DNA of 64,000 nt from Streptomyces sp. MMBL 11-1 (GTDB lineage Bacteria; Actinomycetota; Actinomycetes; Streptomycetales; Streptomycetaceae): contig NZ_CP117709.1 of NCBI RefSeq assembly GCF_028622875.1, positions 3,661,001 through 3,725,000 of the forward strand, given 5' to 3'. Below the pieces are notes generated by a model. That model ran no database searches. It was not told where the DNA came from and was given only the letters and a program-made list of their open reading frames with translations. Position 1 is the first letter of the stretch; each line of letters begins with the position of its first letter. Positions 18,829-28,876 of the stretch are shown here, one piece after another. The position numbers were made by a program, and so were the translations under genes.

Positions 18829-19230
18829 TCAGCTCTCCGGCGGGCGCCCCTGAAGACGTTCCATCTCCCGGCGGTCGCGCTTGGTCGGACGGCCTGCGCC
18901 CCGGTCCCGTACCGGGACCTGGACCGCGAGCTCGCGGGGCGGCGGGGGCGGGCTGTTGTCGACGAAGCACTCCACGGCCACCGGCGGACCGACCCGCTTC
19001 TTCACGATCTTCGAGACGACGACCACCCGGTCCCGCCCCGCGTGCCGGAGCCGCACCTCGTCGCCGACGCGTACGGCCTGCGCGGGCTTGGCCCGCTCGC
19101 CGCCGACCTTCACATGTCCTGCCCGGCAGGCGGCGGCCGCCTGGGCACGGGTCTTCGTCAGCCGGACCGACCAGATCCACACGTCGACCCGGACGCTTCC
19201 CTCCGCCTGCGGCGTGTCACCGGAAACCAT
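18829..19230 (-). CDS. S4-domain RNA-binding protein (Hsp15-like)
   Basis: A 133-residue protein with one S4 RNA-binding fold near residues 13-75 (VRVDVWIWSVRLTKTRAQAAAACRAGHVKVGGERAKPAQAV in outline) and a basic C-terminus (GRPTKRDRREMERLQ). Hsp15/YrfH-type proteins bind stalled 50S subunits or rRNA. ATG start at 19230. It is a monocistronic-looking gene ending in the convergent region that holds parS and the tandem repeat. Confidence 0.85.
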   Translation of the reverse strand: MVSGDTPQAEGSVRVDVWIWSVRLTKTRAQAAAACRAGHVKVGGERAKPAQAVRVGDEVRLRHAGRDRVVVVSKIVKKRVGPPVAVECFVDNSPPPPPRELAVQVPVRDRGAGRPTKRDRREMERLQGRPPES

Positions 19231-19291
19231 GCCTCGACTCTAGTCCGGACCGGGCCGCGGGCGGGAGGCGTTGAGCCCCCGCCCGCGGGCC

Positions 19292-21361
19292 TCACACGCC
19301 GATGTCGCGCCCGTCCTTGCGCCAGACGGCGACGACGGAGGGGCGGACGATCTTGCCCGGACCGTCGGGCCAGATGCTCGCCGGCTTCTCCACCGAGGCT
19401 CCGTCGATCTCACCCGGGTGCTGGACCGCGACCAGGACACGACGGTCCTGGATGACGGGGCCGCAGGTCTCGGCCCCGGCCGGGACGGTCAGGAACTGCT
19501 TCAGCTCGCCACGCCGCTCACCCTGCGTCGCCACGCCGAACAGGCCGTCGTGGGAGTCAAGCTTGTTGCCGTCCGTGGAGATCCACAGGTTGCCGTGGGC
19601 GTCGAACGCCACGTTGTCCGGGCAGGAGATGGGGCTGACGTTCTCCTTGGGGAAGCCGGCGAAGTACGTCGACGGGTCGTCCGGGTCGCCCGCCACGAGG
19701 AACAGGCGCCAGGCGAATCCGTCACTCGTCGGGTCGTCCCAGTTCTCCGCCAGCTCCAGGACCTGCCCGTGCTTGTTGTTGTTGCGCGGGTTGGCCTCGT
19801 CCGCACCGGCCTTGCCCGCCTTGCCGCGGTCCGTGTTGTTGGTGAGCGCCACGTACACCCGGCCGGTGCGCGGCGAGGGCTCGACGTCCTCGGGGCGGTC
19901 CATCTTGGTCGCGCCGACCTTGTCACCGGCGAGCCGCGTGTAGACGTACACCTCGTCCGCGGTCATGCCGGGCACGTGCGACGTGGTGCCGGTGGCCAGC
20001 GGGATCCAGACGCCGCTGCCGTCGAACTCGCCGTCGTTGGGCAGCTTTCCGGTGCCGTCGATCTCGGTGACCGGTGAGTCGCCGGTCAGCTTGGCGACAT
20101 ACAGGGTGCCCTCGTCCAGCAGCGTCAGGTTGTGCTCGCGGGCGGCCCGCGAGTTGCCCTTCTTCATCCGCTTGCTGGAGACGAACTTGTAGAGGTAGTC
20201 GAACTTCTCGTCGTCGCCCATGTAGACGACCGGGCGTCCGTCGGAGGTCAGCCGGGGCTCGGCCGCCTCGTGCTTGAACCGGCCCAGCGCGGTCCGCTTG
20301 CGCGGGGTGGAGTCCGGGTCGTACGGGTCGAGTTCGACGACCCAGCCGAAGCGGTTGGCCTCGTTGGGCTCCTGCGCCAGGTCGAACCGCCGGTCGAACC
20401 GCTCCCACTTGCGCTCGGTTGCGCCGGTGCCGATCCCGTACCGCTTGTGCATGTCGGTGGTGCCGTGGGCGAAGTACTGGTTGAAGTTCTCCTCGCCGTG
20501 CAGCGTGGTGCCCCACGGAGTGGTGCCGCCCGCGCAGTTGTTGAGGGTGCCGAGCACCTTGCGGCCGGACCGGTCCGCCGACGTGCGCAGCAGGGCGCTC
20601 CCCGCGGCCGGGCCCGTCATGCGGAACTCGCTGGTCGCGGTCAGACGGCGGTTCAGCGGGTGCCGGTTGACCGGCCCGAGCCTGCCGGTGCGGTGCTCCT
20701 CCTGGACGACGACCACGGAGAGTCCGTGTGCCGCCCAGGCGATCTCCACCTGCTCACGGGTCGGGTTGGCCGGATCGTAACCGCGGAACATGAGGATCTC
20801 GTCCGTGTACTCATGGTTCGCGACCATGACCTGCCGGCCGCGCTCGCCGCGCAGCGGGAGCAGGGAGAGGAAGTCGTTGTTGTAACCGAACTGGCCGGCC
20901 TGGGCCTTCGCCGTCTGCTTGTCCGGGTCGAAGGCGGGCGCGCCGCGCAGGATCGGCTCGCCCCAGCGGATCACCACGTTCTGGGCGTACCCGTCGGGGA
21001 TGGTGACCTTGTCGTCCTTGTTGGGCGCGACCGGCGAGAACCGCAGGCCCCGCGCGCCGGACGGGGCCGGTTTGTGGGGGTGGCCGGGCTTGTGCCCGTG
21101 TCCGGCGAGCGCGGCGGCCTCGGCCTGCGGGGCGCTCGGGCCGGTCAGCGCCGCGGTACCGGCGGCGGTGGCGACGGTGACCACGGCGGCGGCGCGCATC
21201 ATCGAGCGGCGCGACACGGCACCGGCGATGATGTCGCCGGCGTACTCGTTGTCGCTGTTGTTGGGCGTCTCCTTGAAGCAGGCGTCCCCGCAGCGGAAGC
21301 GGCAGGTCAGCGCGGAACGCCCACCGGGATGCGAGCTGATGAACGGCAGCAGGTTGCGCAC
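19292..21361 (-). CDS. PhoX-family (DUF839) secreted phosphatase-like protein
   Basis: A 689-residue protein. A Tat-type signal (SRRSMMRAAAVVTVATAAG, about residues 50-68) follows an unusual Cys-containing N-terminus (CRFRCGDACFKET). The mature part is the DUF839/PhoX beta-propeller, with landmarks such as NNCAGGTTPWGTTLHGEEN, GDDEKFDYLYKF and PDNVAFDAHGNLWISTDG. PhoX enzymes are Ca/Fe-dependent alkaline phosphatases acting outside the membrane. GTG start with GGAGGG 7 bases upstream; upstream codons to 21487 are judged non-coding. Probably phosphate- or stress-regulated, but no PHO box was established. Confidence 0.85.
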   Translation of the reverse strand: MRNLLPFISSHPGGRSALTCRFRCGDACFKETPNNSDNEYAGDIIAGAVSRRSMMRAAAVVTVATAAGTAALTGPSAPQAEAAALAGHGHKPGHPHKPAPSGARGLRFSPVAPNKDDKVTIPDGYAQNVVIRWGEPILRGAPAFDPDKQTAKAQAGQFGYNNDFLSLLPLRGERGRQVMVANHEYTDEILMFRGYDPANPTREQVEIAWAAHGLSVVVVQEEHRTGRLGPVNRHPLNRRLTATSEFRMTGPAAGSALLRTSADRSGRKVLGTLNNCAGGTTPWGTTLHGEENFNQYFAHGTTDMHKRYGIGTGATERKWERFDRRFDLAQEPNEANRFGWVVELDPYDPDSTPRKRTALGRFKHEAAEPRLTSDGRPVVYMGDDEKFDYLYKFVSSKRMKKGNSRAAREHNLTLLDEGTLYVAKLTGDSPVTEIDGTGKLPNDGEFDGSGVWIPLATGTTSHVPGMTADEVYVYTRLAGDKVGATKMDRPEDVEPSPRTGRVYVALTNNTDRGKAGKAGADEANPRNNNKHGQVLELAENWDDPTSDGFAWRLFLVAGDPDDPSTYFAGFPKENVSPISCPDNVAFDAHGNLWISTDGNKLDSHDGLFGVATQGERRGELKQFLTVPAGAETCGPVIQDRRVLVAVQHPGEIDGASVEKPASIWPDGPGKIVRPSVVAVWRKDGRDIGV

Positions 21362-21654
21362 GTGGATTCCCTCCGTCTGGTGTCGTGCGTGACGGTATGT
21401 GTGCCTCCACGCGGTCCGAGGGACTCCCGGTGAACGGCGGGTGAAGTCCGGGCCACCGCTGTTTCCTTGGGGGCCGGAGGCGGACACCGTCGCGGACTCG
21501 GTCCGGGAACGGTTTCGGCTCGGTTGACGCAGGGGTGGGCCGCACCGTCGAACGGCCGGATCCGGCCGCTAACCTTACGTATCCGTCCTGGCCAGGGAGG
21601 AATTCACCCAGGTCGGACATTCACCGCACCCAACTCATGCGAAAGGCCTCGCCC

Positions 21655-23379
21655 ATGGGCATTCGGAGCTTGCTGCGTAAGGTGTTCGGCCGCACGGAGC
21701 AGGACGAGCCGACCACGGCCACCGTCCCGCCCCAGGCCGAGCGCACTCAGCCCAAGGAGCCGGAGCCGGAGACCACTTCGGCGGCCGAGCCCGCGGCGGA
21801 GCCGAAGGCGTCGATCCCGGCCCCGGCCTCGCCCTCGTCCCCCGCCTCGTCCGCCGCCGAGACGCCGTCCGCCGCGTCCACGGCTTCCCCCGCCGACTCC
21901 ACGGAGCGTGACGACTCGCGGGCCGCCGACCTCGTGGCGGAGGCCTTCGACAAGGCGGCCGCCGCACCTGCGTCGCCGACCGTCCCCGCGCAGAAGTCGA
22001 GCCCGGAAGACGTTTCGAAGGCGGAGAAGCCCGAGGAGCCGGTGACCGCCGAGGAAGCCGCCGCCCAGCCCGAGGAGCCGACGGCATCCGTCGAGCCCGT
22101 CGAGCCTGTCGAGCCCAAGAAGCCGGTGGCGGCCGAGGAACCCGCCCAGGCCGAGGAGCCCGTCAAGGCCGAGCAACCCGCCCAGGCCGAGGCACCTGTC
22201 ACGGCCGAGGAGCCCGTCACGGCCGAGCAGCCCGAGTCGACGCCGGAGCCCGCCGCCGCGTCGGAGCCCGAGTCGACGCCGGAGCCGATCACGATCGACC
22301 TCGACCTCGACGAGACCCCGGAACCCGCACCGGAGCCGAAGGCCGAGCCGGCACCGGAACCGGCAGCGGCAGCGGTGGCGGAAGCGGTGGCGGAAGCGGA
22401 AGCCGCCCCCGAAGCAGCGGAGATCGCCGCCCCTGATGCCGCCGAGGCACCCGGGACGCCCGAGGAGGCACCCAAGGCCAAGGCTTCAGCGGCACCGGAA
22501 CCGGCAGCCGCAGAGACATCGGAGACCACAGAGACGCCGGAGACCGCAGAGACGCCTGCCGTCGCGGAGACCCCGGCGGCCCCTGCCGCCCCGGAGCCCG
22601 CCGCCGCGTCGGAACCGGCCGCCGCCGCGTCGGAACCGGCCGCCACCGCGCCCGAGCCCGCCGTCACCGCACCGGAGGCCGCCCCCGGCAAGCCCGCAAC
22701 CGCGCTCGCGCGGGTCAAGTCGCGTGCTCCGCAGCTCGTCACCCCGTACAAGGCGGCGCAGACAGCGCTCAAGGAGCACGGGCTGACCGGGCTCCGCGCC
22801 CGCGTCTATCTGGTGCTCGACCGCTCCGGCTCGATGCGGCCGTTCTACAAGGACGGCAGCGCCCAGCATCTGGGCGACCGGACGCTCGCGCTCGCCGCGC
22901 ACCTGGACGAGGACGCCACCGTGCAGGTCGTCTTCTTCTCGACGGAGATCGACGGCACCGGCGCCATCGAGCTCTCCGGCCACGAGGGCCGCGTCGACGA
23001 GCTGCACGCGGGCCTCGGCCGACTGGGCCGGACGCACTACGAACGTGCGGTCGAGGAGGTCGTCGGGCACTACGAGACGACGAAGGCCACCGGCCCGGCT
23101 CTCGTGATCTTCCAGACGGACGGCCCGCCGGACGCCAGGCAGGCCGCCCGGCAGGCCCTCACGGACGCGGCGCGGCTGCCGCTGTTCTTCCAGTTCGTCG
23201 CCTTCGGCGAGCAGGACGCGAAGGGCTTCGACTTCCTGCGGAAGCTCGACGCCCCGAACACCGGCTTCTTCCACGCCGGACCGGCGCCCCGCGAGATCGC
23301 GGACGCCGACCTCTACCGCGAGATCCTCGCCGGGCTGCCGGCCTGGACCGCCGCGCGCGCGGCCGGCTCCGACGCCTGA
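21655..23379 (+). CDS. VWA-domain protein with a long acidic Pro/Ala/Glu linker
   Basis: A 574-residue protein. After [19 protein letters not shown], residues about 20-345 are a low-complexity stretch of Pro, Ala, Glu and Thr with repeated [12 protein letters not shown]-like units. Residues about 375-565 form a von Willebrand A domain with a complete metal-ion site beginning [10 protein letters not shown]. The globular half resembles the VWA proteins found with tellurium-resistance (Ter) genes. ATG chosen because GAAAGG lies 8-13 bases upstream; ATG 21637 is an alternative. The 3' end overlaps the convergent kinase gene by 67 bp. Confidence 0.82.
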   Translation: MGIRSLLRKVFGRTEQDEPTTATVPPQAERTQPKEPEPETTSAAEPAAEPKASIPAPASPSSPASSAAETPSAASTASPADSTERDDSRAADLVAEAFDKAAAAPASPTVPAQKSSPEDVSKAEKPEEPVTAEEAAAQPEEPTASVEPVEPVEPKKPVAAEEPAQAEEPVKAEQPAQAEAPVTAEEPVTAEQPESTPEPAAASEPESTPEPITIDLDLDETPEPAPEPKAEPAPEPAAAAVAEAVAEAEAAPEAAEIAAPDAAEAPGTPEEAPKAKASAAPEPAAAETSETTETPETAETPAVAETPAAPAAPEPAAASEPAAAASEPAATAPEPAVTAPEAAPGKPATALARVKSRAPQLVTPYKAAQTALKEHGLTGLRARVYLVLDRSGSMRPFYKDGSAQHLGDRTLALAAHLDEDATVQVVFFSTEIDGTGAIELSGHEGRVDELHAGLGRLGRTHYERAVEEVVGHYETTKATGPALVIFQTDGPPDARQAARQALTDAARLPLFFQFVAFGEQDAKGFDFLRKLDAPNTGFFHAGPAPREIADADLYREILAGLPAWTAARAAGSDA

Positions 23380-24626
23380 TCGACCGGCAGCCGTACGGTC
23401 ACGGCGAGACCGCCGCCCTCCGGGCCCGGTATCGCCGTGACCGTGCCGCCGTGGGCCACCGCGATCGACCGGACGATCGACAGCCCGAGGCCCGACCCCG
23501 GGCCCATCCGGTCCCGGCCCTCGCCCCGCCGGAACGGTTCGAAGAACCCCGCGATATCGGCCTCGGAGACCACCGGTCCGGTGTTGCGCACCAGCAGGGC
23601 CCCCTCCCCGGTCAGCGAGACCTCCACCGAGCCGCCCGGCACGTTGTACGTGACCGCGTTGGCCAGCAGGTTCGCCACCAGCTGGGCGAGCAGCAGCCGG
23701 TTGCCGCGCACGGAACAGGCGGCCACCGCGACGTTCACGGCCGGTCCGCCGCCCGGCCCCCGGCCGCCCTCCGGACCGCCTCCCGCTCCCCGGCCGTCAG
23801 GGCCACCGCTCGCGCCCCGTACCGCCGGATGGCGGGCCGCCTCCTCCCTGACCACGTGGTCGAGCCGGACCGCCTCGCGCTCGTCCGCTGCCAGCCCCCG
23901 TTCGCTGCGGGCCAGCACGAGGAGCCCTTCGATGAGCCGCTCACTGCGCCGGTTGGTGTCCAGCAGGGTCTGCCGGGTGGTCACGAGGTCCTCGGGGGAC
24001 GGGTCGTCCAGGCCGATCTGGATCGCGGCGCGCTGGGTGGCCAGCGGGGTCCTCAGCTCGTGCGAGGCGTTCGCGATGAATCTCTGCTGGCTGTCGAACG
24101 CCTTCTCCAGCCGGGCCAGCAGGGCGTCCAGCGTCTCGCCCAGCTCCTTGAGCTCGTCGTCGGGGCCGGTGGGCGCCATGCGCTCGTGGAGGGTGTGCGC
24201 GGAGAGCCGGCGGGCCTTCTCGGTCATGTCGTGGATGGGGCGCAGCACCCGCCCGGCGGTCCACCAGCCCACCGCGACCGCGCAGCCCGTCATCACGAGC
24301 AGAGCGGCGGCCGACCAGTACAGGAGCTGTTGCCCCGCCGCGTTGCTGACGTTGTCGGTGAGGTCGTAGACGGTGGGCGGCCCCAGGTGCCGACGGGAGA
24401 TCAGCGGGCCGTTCACCGCGTAGCCGGGCTGGGCGACCGCGGCGGACGAGGCGATGGAGCGGGCCTCGGTCTCCGTGCCCGCGCGGGAGGCCAGGTTGAC
24501 GGTGGCCAGCAGGGCGGTGCCGAGCACCAGGAAGACACCGCCGTAGGCGAGGGCGATCCGGGTCCTGATCGTCGAGTGGGGCAGCTTCGAGGCGTCCACC
24601 AGGCGCCGGAGGGACGGCCGCCTCAC
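23313..24626 (-). CDS. Two-component sensor histidine kinase
   Basis: A 437-residue kinase with two membrane spans ([22 protein letters not shown] and [22 protein letters not shown]), a HAMP linker, the H-box [15 protein letters not shown], an N-box [13 protein letters not shown] and the ATP-lid glycines [21 protein letters not shown] Gly-rich insert ([15 protein letters not shown]) interrupts the catalytic domain. Its start overlaps the response-regulator stop by 4 bp, so the pair is co-translated. The signal sensed by the short extracytoplasmic loop is unknown. Confidence 0.92.
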   Translation of the reverse strand: MRRPSLRRLVDASKLPHSTIRTRIALAYGGVFLVLGTALLATVNLASRAGTETEARSIASSAAVAQPGYAVNGPLISRRHLGPPTVYDLTDNVSNAAGQQLLYWSAAALLVMTGCAVAVGWWTAGRVLRPIHDMTEKARRLSAHTLHERMAPTGPDDELKELGETLDALLARLEKAFDSQQRFIANASHELRTPLATQRAAIQIGLDDPSPEDLVTTRQTLLDTNRRSERLIEGLLVLARSERGLAADEREAVRLDHVVREEAARHPAVRGASGGPDGRGAGGGPEGGRGPGGGPAVNVAVAACSVRGNRLLLAQLVANLLANAVTYNVPGGSVEVSLTGEGALLVRNTGPVVSEADIAGFFEPFRRGEGRDRMGPGSGLGLSIVRSIAVAHGGTVTAIPGPEGGGLAVTVRLPVDQASEPAARAAVQAGSPARISR

Positions 24627-25276
24627 AGGGCGTACCCGACGCCCTGCACGGTGCGGATCAGCGCGGGCTCGCCGAGCTTGGCGCGGAGCTTGCTCATACA
24701 GACGCGCACGGCCCCGGTGAACGGGTCGGCGTTGGCGTCCCAGGCCCGCTCCAGCAGCTCCTCCGCGCTGACCGTGCCGCCGTCGGCCTCCAGGAGCAGT
24801 TGCAGCACGGTGAACTCCTTGGGCGAGAGGTCCAGCTCCCGGCCGTCACGGACCGCTGAGCGCCGTACGGTGTCGAGCCGGATGCCGTGCCGCTCCAGCT
24901 GGGGCGGCACGGGTCTGGCGCTGCGTCGGCGCAGGGCACGTACCCGGGAGACCAGCTCGGGGAACTCGAACGGCTTGGCCACGTAGTCGTCGGCCCCCAG
25001 GTCGAGCCCGGCGACCCGCTCCTCCATGGTGCCCGAGGCGGTGAGCATCAGGATCCGGGTGCGGGAGCCGGAGGCGACCAGCCGGCGGGCCACGTCGTCG
25101 CCGTGCACCCGGGGGAGGTCGCGGTCGAGCACGACGACGTCGTAGTCGTACAGGCCGAGGTAGGCGAGGGCCGCGTCTCCGCTGTACACCGTGTCGACCG
25201 CGAAGCCGGCCCGGCGCAGTCCGGTGGCGACCAGTTCCGCGAGGATCTCCTCGTCCTCGGCGACCAGTACCCGCAT
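24623..25276 (-). CDS. OmpR/PhoB-family response regulator
   Basis: A 217-residue protein: receiver domain at residues 1-115 (acidic pocket AEDEE, phospho-acceptor Asp in VVLDRDLP, Lys in VAKPFEFP) and a winged-helix DNA-binding domain at about 125-217 (LSPKEFTVLQLLLEADGG ... VRVCMSKLRAKLG ... [10 protein letters not shown]). The true start is ATG 25276; the open frame to 25468 crosses the promoter region. First gene of the two-component operon. Confidence 0.94.
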   Translation of the reverse strand: MRVLVAEDEEILAELVATGLRRAGFAVDTVYSGDAALAYLGLYDYDVVVLDRDLPRVHGDDVARRLVASGSRTRILMLTASGTMEERVAGLDLGADDYVAKPFEFPELVSRVRALRRRSARPVPPQLERHGIRLDTVRRSAVRDGRELDLSPKEFTVLQLLLEADGGTVSAEELLERAWDANADPFTGAVRVCMSKLRAKLGEPALIRTVQGVGYAL

Positions 25277-25457
25277 GGTGATGTCCCCTGCCTCGTGCAC
25301 GCTTGTCCGCTCCCTCCCAGGATGCGACTTTCCTACGGGAACCATTACGGGAACGGATGTTTCGCAAAGCTCTCCACCGGAGGCCGTCGCTCCGCCCGCG
25401 CGGGGCCCGCGTTTATCGATGTGAGTGGATCTTGATCTGGCCGTTAGGATTTCGACC

Positions 25458-27071
25458 ATGGCGGCCACTGGATCCGAGAAGCAGGGGGCGACGGCGTACT
25501 ACGTCTCGACCCCCATCTACTACGTCAACGACGCTCCTCACCTGGGCCACGCCTACACGACCGTCGCAGGCGACGTGCTCACGCGCTGGCATCGCCAGCG
25601 CGGCGAGAAGGTGTGGTACCTCACCGGCACGGACGAGCACGGTCAGAAGATCATGCGCACGGCCGAGGCGAACGACGTCACTCCGCAGGCCTGGTGCGAC
25701 AAGCTCGTCGAGGAGGCGTGGAAGCCCCTCTGGGAGCACCTCAACATCGCCAACGACGACTTCATCCGGACGACGGAGAAGCGGCACACCGACCGTGTGC
25801 AGGAGTTCGTGCAGGACCTGTACGACAAGGGTGAGATCTACAAGGGCGGATACGAGGGCCCTTACTGCGTGGGGTGCGAGGAGTACAAGCTCCCCGGCGA
25901 TCTGATCGACGGCGAGGGCGAGTTCGCCGGGCAGAAGCTCTGCCCGATCCACAAGAAGCCGGTGGAGCTCCTCAAGGAGGAGAACTACTTCTTCAAGCTG
26001 AGCGAGTACGGCCCGAAGCTGCTGGAGTTCTACGCGGCGAACCCCGGCTTCATCCAGCCCGAGTCGGCGCGCAACGAGGTCGTGAACTTCGTCGAGCAGG
26101 GTCTCCAGGACCTGTCGATCTCGCGCTCGACCTTCGACTGGGGCGTCCCGGTTCCGTGGGACGACAAGCACGTCATCTACGTGTGGGTCGACGCGCTGCT
26201 CAACTACGCGACGGCCGTGGGCTACGGCGCGAACCAGGAGAAGTTCGACGGTACGTTCCCGGCGGACGTGCACCTGATCGGCAAGGACATCCTCCGCTTC
26301 CACTCGGTGATCTGGCCCGCGATGCTGATGGCGCAGGGCCTGCCGCTGCCCGGCAAGGTCGTCGCCAACGGCTGGCTGATGGTCGGCGGCGAGAAGATGT
26401 CCAAGTCCAACCTGACCGGCATCAAGCCGCAGGACCTGACCTCGCACTTCGGCGTGGACGCGTACCGCTGGTACTTCCTGCGGGCCATCGCGTACGGCAG
26501 CGACGGGTCGTTCTCGTGGGAGGACTTCACCGCCCGCTACACCTCCGAGCTGGCCAACGACTACGGCAACCTCGCCTCGCGGGTCGCGGCGATGGTCGGC
26601 AAGTACTTCGGCGGTGCGCTGCCGGAGGCGACGGCCGCGGGTGAAGCCGAGCGTGCGGTACGGGAAGGCCTGGCGAAGGCCGTGGCGACCGCCGACCGGA
26701 AGATCGGTGAGGAGCTGGACTTCCAGTCCGGCATCCTGGCGGTCTTCGACTTCGTGAAGCAGGTCAACGGCTACATCACGGAGCAGGAGCCGTGGAAGGT
26801 GGCCAAGGACACCAGCCCGGAGGGCCAGGCCCGCCTGGCCTCCATTCTGTACACGGCCGCCGAGTCCCTGCGCGGGGTCGCGGTCCTGCTCAACCCGGTG
26901 ATGCCGGAGACCTCGCAGAAGCTCTGGGAGTCCCTGGGCGCCGAGGAGTCCCTGGGCGCGCTGGCCGACCAGCGGGTCCAGGACGCCGGCACCTGGGGCG
27001 TACTGCCCGCGGGCGCGACGGTGACGAAGGGCGCGGTGCTGTTCCCGCGCCTGGAGGAGAAGCCGGCGTAG
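25458..27071 (+). CDS. metG: Methionyl-tRNA synthetase
   Basis: A 537-residue class I synthetase charging tRNA-Met. Signatures: TPIYYVNDAPHLGHAYTTVAGD (HIGH region), a zinc-knuckle area with CVGCEEYKLPGDL and KLCPIHKK, WVDALLNY in the methionine pocket, and GGEKMSKSNLTG (KMSKS loop). Full length for the short actinobacterial form, which lacks the C-terminal EMAP-like tRNA-binding domain. ATG 25458 fits the usual MAATG-type N-terminus; the longer frame from 25425 is not supported. A strong terminator follows. Confidence 0.96.
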   Translation: MAATGSEKQGATAYYVSTPIYYVNDAPHLGHAYTTVAGDVLTRWHRQRGEKVWYLTGTDEHGQKIMRTAEANDVTPQAWCDKLVEEAWKPLWEHLNIANDDFIRTTEKRHTDRVQEFVQDLYDKGEIYKGGYEGPYCVGCEEYKLPGDLIDGEGEFAGQKLCPIHKKPVELLKEENYFFKLSEYGPKLLEFYAANPGFIQPESARNEVVNFVEQGLQDLSISRSTFDWGVPVPWDDKHVIYVWVDALLNYATAVGYGANQEKFDGTFPADVHLIGKDILRFHSVIWPAMLMAQGLPLPGKVVANGWLMVGGEKMSKSNLTGIKPQDLTSHFGVDAYRWYFLRAIAYGSDGSFSWEDFTARYTSELANDYGNLASRVAAMVGKYFGGALPEATAAGEAERAVREGLAKAVATADRKIGEELDFQSGILAVFDFVKQVNGYITEQEPWKVAKDTSPEGQARLASILYTAAESLRGVAVLLNPVMPETSQKLWESLGAEESLGALADQRVQDAGTWGVLPAGATVTKGAVLFPRLEEKPA

Positions 27072-27086
27072 CGCGTTGTCACGCAC

Positions 27087-27125
27087 GATGAGCCCGGGAC
27101 CGTGGACAACGGTCCCGGGCTCATC
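27087..27125. terminator. Bidirectional terminator between metG and the Uma2 gene
   Basis: A 17-bp perfect stem (GATGAGCCCGGGACCGT / complement) with a 5-nt loop, 16 bp after the metG stop and 16 bp after the Uma2 stop on the other strand. Confidence 0.9.
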
Positions 27126-27141
27126 GCGTTCCGGCTTCGGG

Positions 27142-27741
27142 TCAGCGCGTCCAGTTCTTGAGCGGCTCGGTGTCCAGCTCGATCCCGACCGGGCCGGGGA
27201 GGGTGACGGTCTTGCCGTACGGCACGGTGACGACCTGCTCGTAGCGGACGCCGTCGGGCTCCGAGTGGACCTTCACCTCGCAGCTGTCCCGGTCGATCAG
27301 CAGATAGACGGGGATACCGGTCTCGGCGTACGCGCGCGGCTTCTCGACGCGGACGCGGCGGTCGGTGTCCTCGTCGTACGAGGTGACCTCGACGACCATG
27401 AGGACGTCATCGGGGCTGGCCCATTCGCCATGGCCGACGAAGGCGTCAATCGGAGCCAGGCTCGCATCGGGACGGGCGTTGCCCTTGCGGTAGGACTCGA
27501 TGCGAATGCCTTGCTCACCGAAGAGCCACCGGCTCGGATCCGACTGCATGCAGATCTGCGTCAGCCAGGCGACGATCCGCCCGTGGTCCCCGTCCGGCAC
27601 AGCCTTGACCCCCAGTTTCCCGTTCACGAACTCCAGCCTCAGTGCCTCCTCAGCACGTATGGCGCTACGGGCCAGCTCTTCGAAGACGTCCTGCGTCAGG
27701 ACGCGGTCCTCGACCACGCTCACAACGACCTCCTCCTGCAC
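27142..27741 (-). CDS. Uma2-family PD-(D/E)XK nuclease-like protein
   Basis: A 199-residue protein with the Uma2 core: LEFVNGKLGVK, GNARPDASLAP and VVEVTSYDEDTDRRVRVEKPRAYAETGIPVYLLID. This matches the PD-(D/E)XK fold (D of PDASL; E and following residues of VEVTS). The family is widespread, often in multiple copies, with uncertain cellular function. Codon use is like the host. GTG at about 27723 is an alternative start. Confidence 0.88.
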   Translation of the reverse strand: MQEEVVVSVVEDRVLTQDVFEELARSAIRAEEALRLEFVNGKLGVKAVPDGDHGRIVAWLTQICMQSDPSRWLFGEQGIRIESYRKGNARPDASLAPIDAFVGHGEWASPDDVLMVVEVTSYDEDTDRRVRVEKPRAYAETGIPVYLLIDRDSCEVKVHSEPDGVRYEQVVTVPYGKTVTLPGPVGIELDTEPLKNWTR

Positions 27742-27779
27742 CGGGCCACCGGGTCACTTGTACCGGGGAACACCCTCAG

Positions 27780-27807
27780 CGTACGGGCAAGGGCCCCTGC
27801 CCGTACG
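27780..27807 (-). terminator. Hairpin downstream of the L,D-transpeptidase-like gene region
   Basis: CGTACGGGCA pairs with TGCCCGTACG over an 8-nt loop, 14 bp beyond the transpeptidase stop on the minus strand. It could serve as its terminator. Confidence 0.65.
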
Positions 27808-27820
27808 TCCGATCAGCGCC

Positions 27821-28651
27821 TCACCGCCCCAGCCTCTCCGCGTCCCCCATCACGATCACCGGGTGCATCGCCGGGTCCAGCGTGCGCAGCAGCTCCTCCA
27901 TACGTGCCTCCGGGATGGAGACACAGCCCTGGGTCGGGCCGCCGTGGTCGACGTGGACCCAGATGCCGCCGCCGCGTTCGAGGCCGAGCGGGCGGGTGCG
28001 GTCCAGTGGGCTGACGCCCGCCGTGCGGTTGTAGTTGATGGCGACGACGTAGTCGAAGGAGCCCTCCAGCGGTTCTCCGAAGAAGCCCTCGCCGTCCACC
28101 GCGAACCGGGGGTGCTCGTCGTACGGCAGAAGCGCCCCGGGGTCGGGGAGCCGGCCACCCGCGTCGGTGAGCGGGTAGACGCCCGCGGGGGACTTCAGGT
28201 CGCCCGCCACATGGTGGTCGGTCCAGCCCTCCATACCGTTGTGCGCGGGCCAGGGCCCCGCGACCGGCTGCCAGCCCTTCGCCGGGGTCTCGCGGTGGTA
28301 CAGGACAGCGCTCGACTGGTTGGAGTCGGCCGCCTCGCCGGTCACGACGAACACCTGCCGGGTCTCGGCGGGGATCCGGGCCTGGGTCTTTGGCCCCAGG
28401 CCGGGGATACCGGCGGGGCTCGGCGTGGGCTCCGGGCTGGGTGACGCCCCGCGTACGGAGGCGTCGCCCGACTCCGGGCCCGCGGCGCCCAGCCCCGGAA
28501 CTCCTGCGGGAGCCTTCGCGGGAGCGGCGCCCAAGGAGCAGCCGGTGAGCAGCAGGGCCAGGACGAGGAGCGGTGCGGCGAGCAGGGCGGGCGGGCGGCG
28601 CGGGACGGACACGGTGGCGGGCTCCTCGGGTGGCGGCGGGCGACGCGACAA
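27821..28651 (-). CDS. L,D-transpeptidase-like (YkuD) lipoprotein
   Basis: A 276-residue protein. A lipoprotein signal (LLAAPLLVLALLLTGC, lipobox LTGC) is followed by a Pro/Ala/Ser linker. The YkuD-type catalytic domain has the conserved end HVDHGGPTQGCVSIPE, with the active-site Cys and the His upstream. Such enzymes form 3-3 cross-links in peptidoglycan or attach proteins to it; the divergent subgroup with L,D-TPase_2-like sequence may have other substrates. A start at a later GTG (SVPRRP) is also plausible. Confidence 0.83.
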   Translation of the reverse strand: MSRRPPPPEEPATVSVPRRPPALLAAPLLVLALLLTGCSLGAAPAKAPAGVPGLGAAGPESGDASVRGASPSPEPTPSPAGIPGLGPKTQARIPAETRQVFVVTGEAADSNQSSAVLYHRETPAKGWQPVAGPWPAHNGMEGWTDHHVAGDLKSPAGVYPLTDAGGRLPDPGALLPYDEHPRFAVDGEGFFGEPLEGSFDYVVAINYNRTAGVSPLDRTRPLGLERGGGIWVHVDHGGPTQGCVSIPEARMEELLRTLDPAMHPVIVMGDAERLGR

Positions 28652-28790
28652 GGCGGGGCGCGAGAGGGGTGTCTCGGTGCCAGTCCTTGCCGGGCCCGGC
28701 CCGGCCGAACCCGATCCGGGGCCATCCGGCTGTACCGCGTAGCCCTGACCGCGTAACCCCGCTGCTCACCGGCTTTCCGCCACGTGCGAC

Positions 28791-28826
28791 GAAACAGCCC
28801 CCGATCGAGTGATCGGGGGCTGTTTC
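28791..28826. terminator. Terminator hairpin abutting parS, downstream of aspS
   Basis: A 16-bp perfect stem GAAACAGCCCCCGATC / complement with a 4-nt loop, 51 bp after the aspS stop on the minus strand. Its outer arm shares GTTTC with the adjoining parS. Confidence 0.85.
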
Positions 28827-28835
28827 ACGTGAAAC
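28822..28835. promoter_or_regulatory. parS: parS centromere site
   Basis: A second exact GTTTCACGTGAAAC, about 10.1 kb from the first. It overlaps the aspS terminator arm by 5 bp. Confidence 0.9.
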
Positions 28836-28876
28836 ATCCGCAGAACGGGAGGAGCCGCGGGGGCCGCTTCCCGGAA

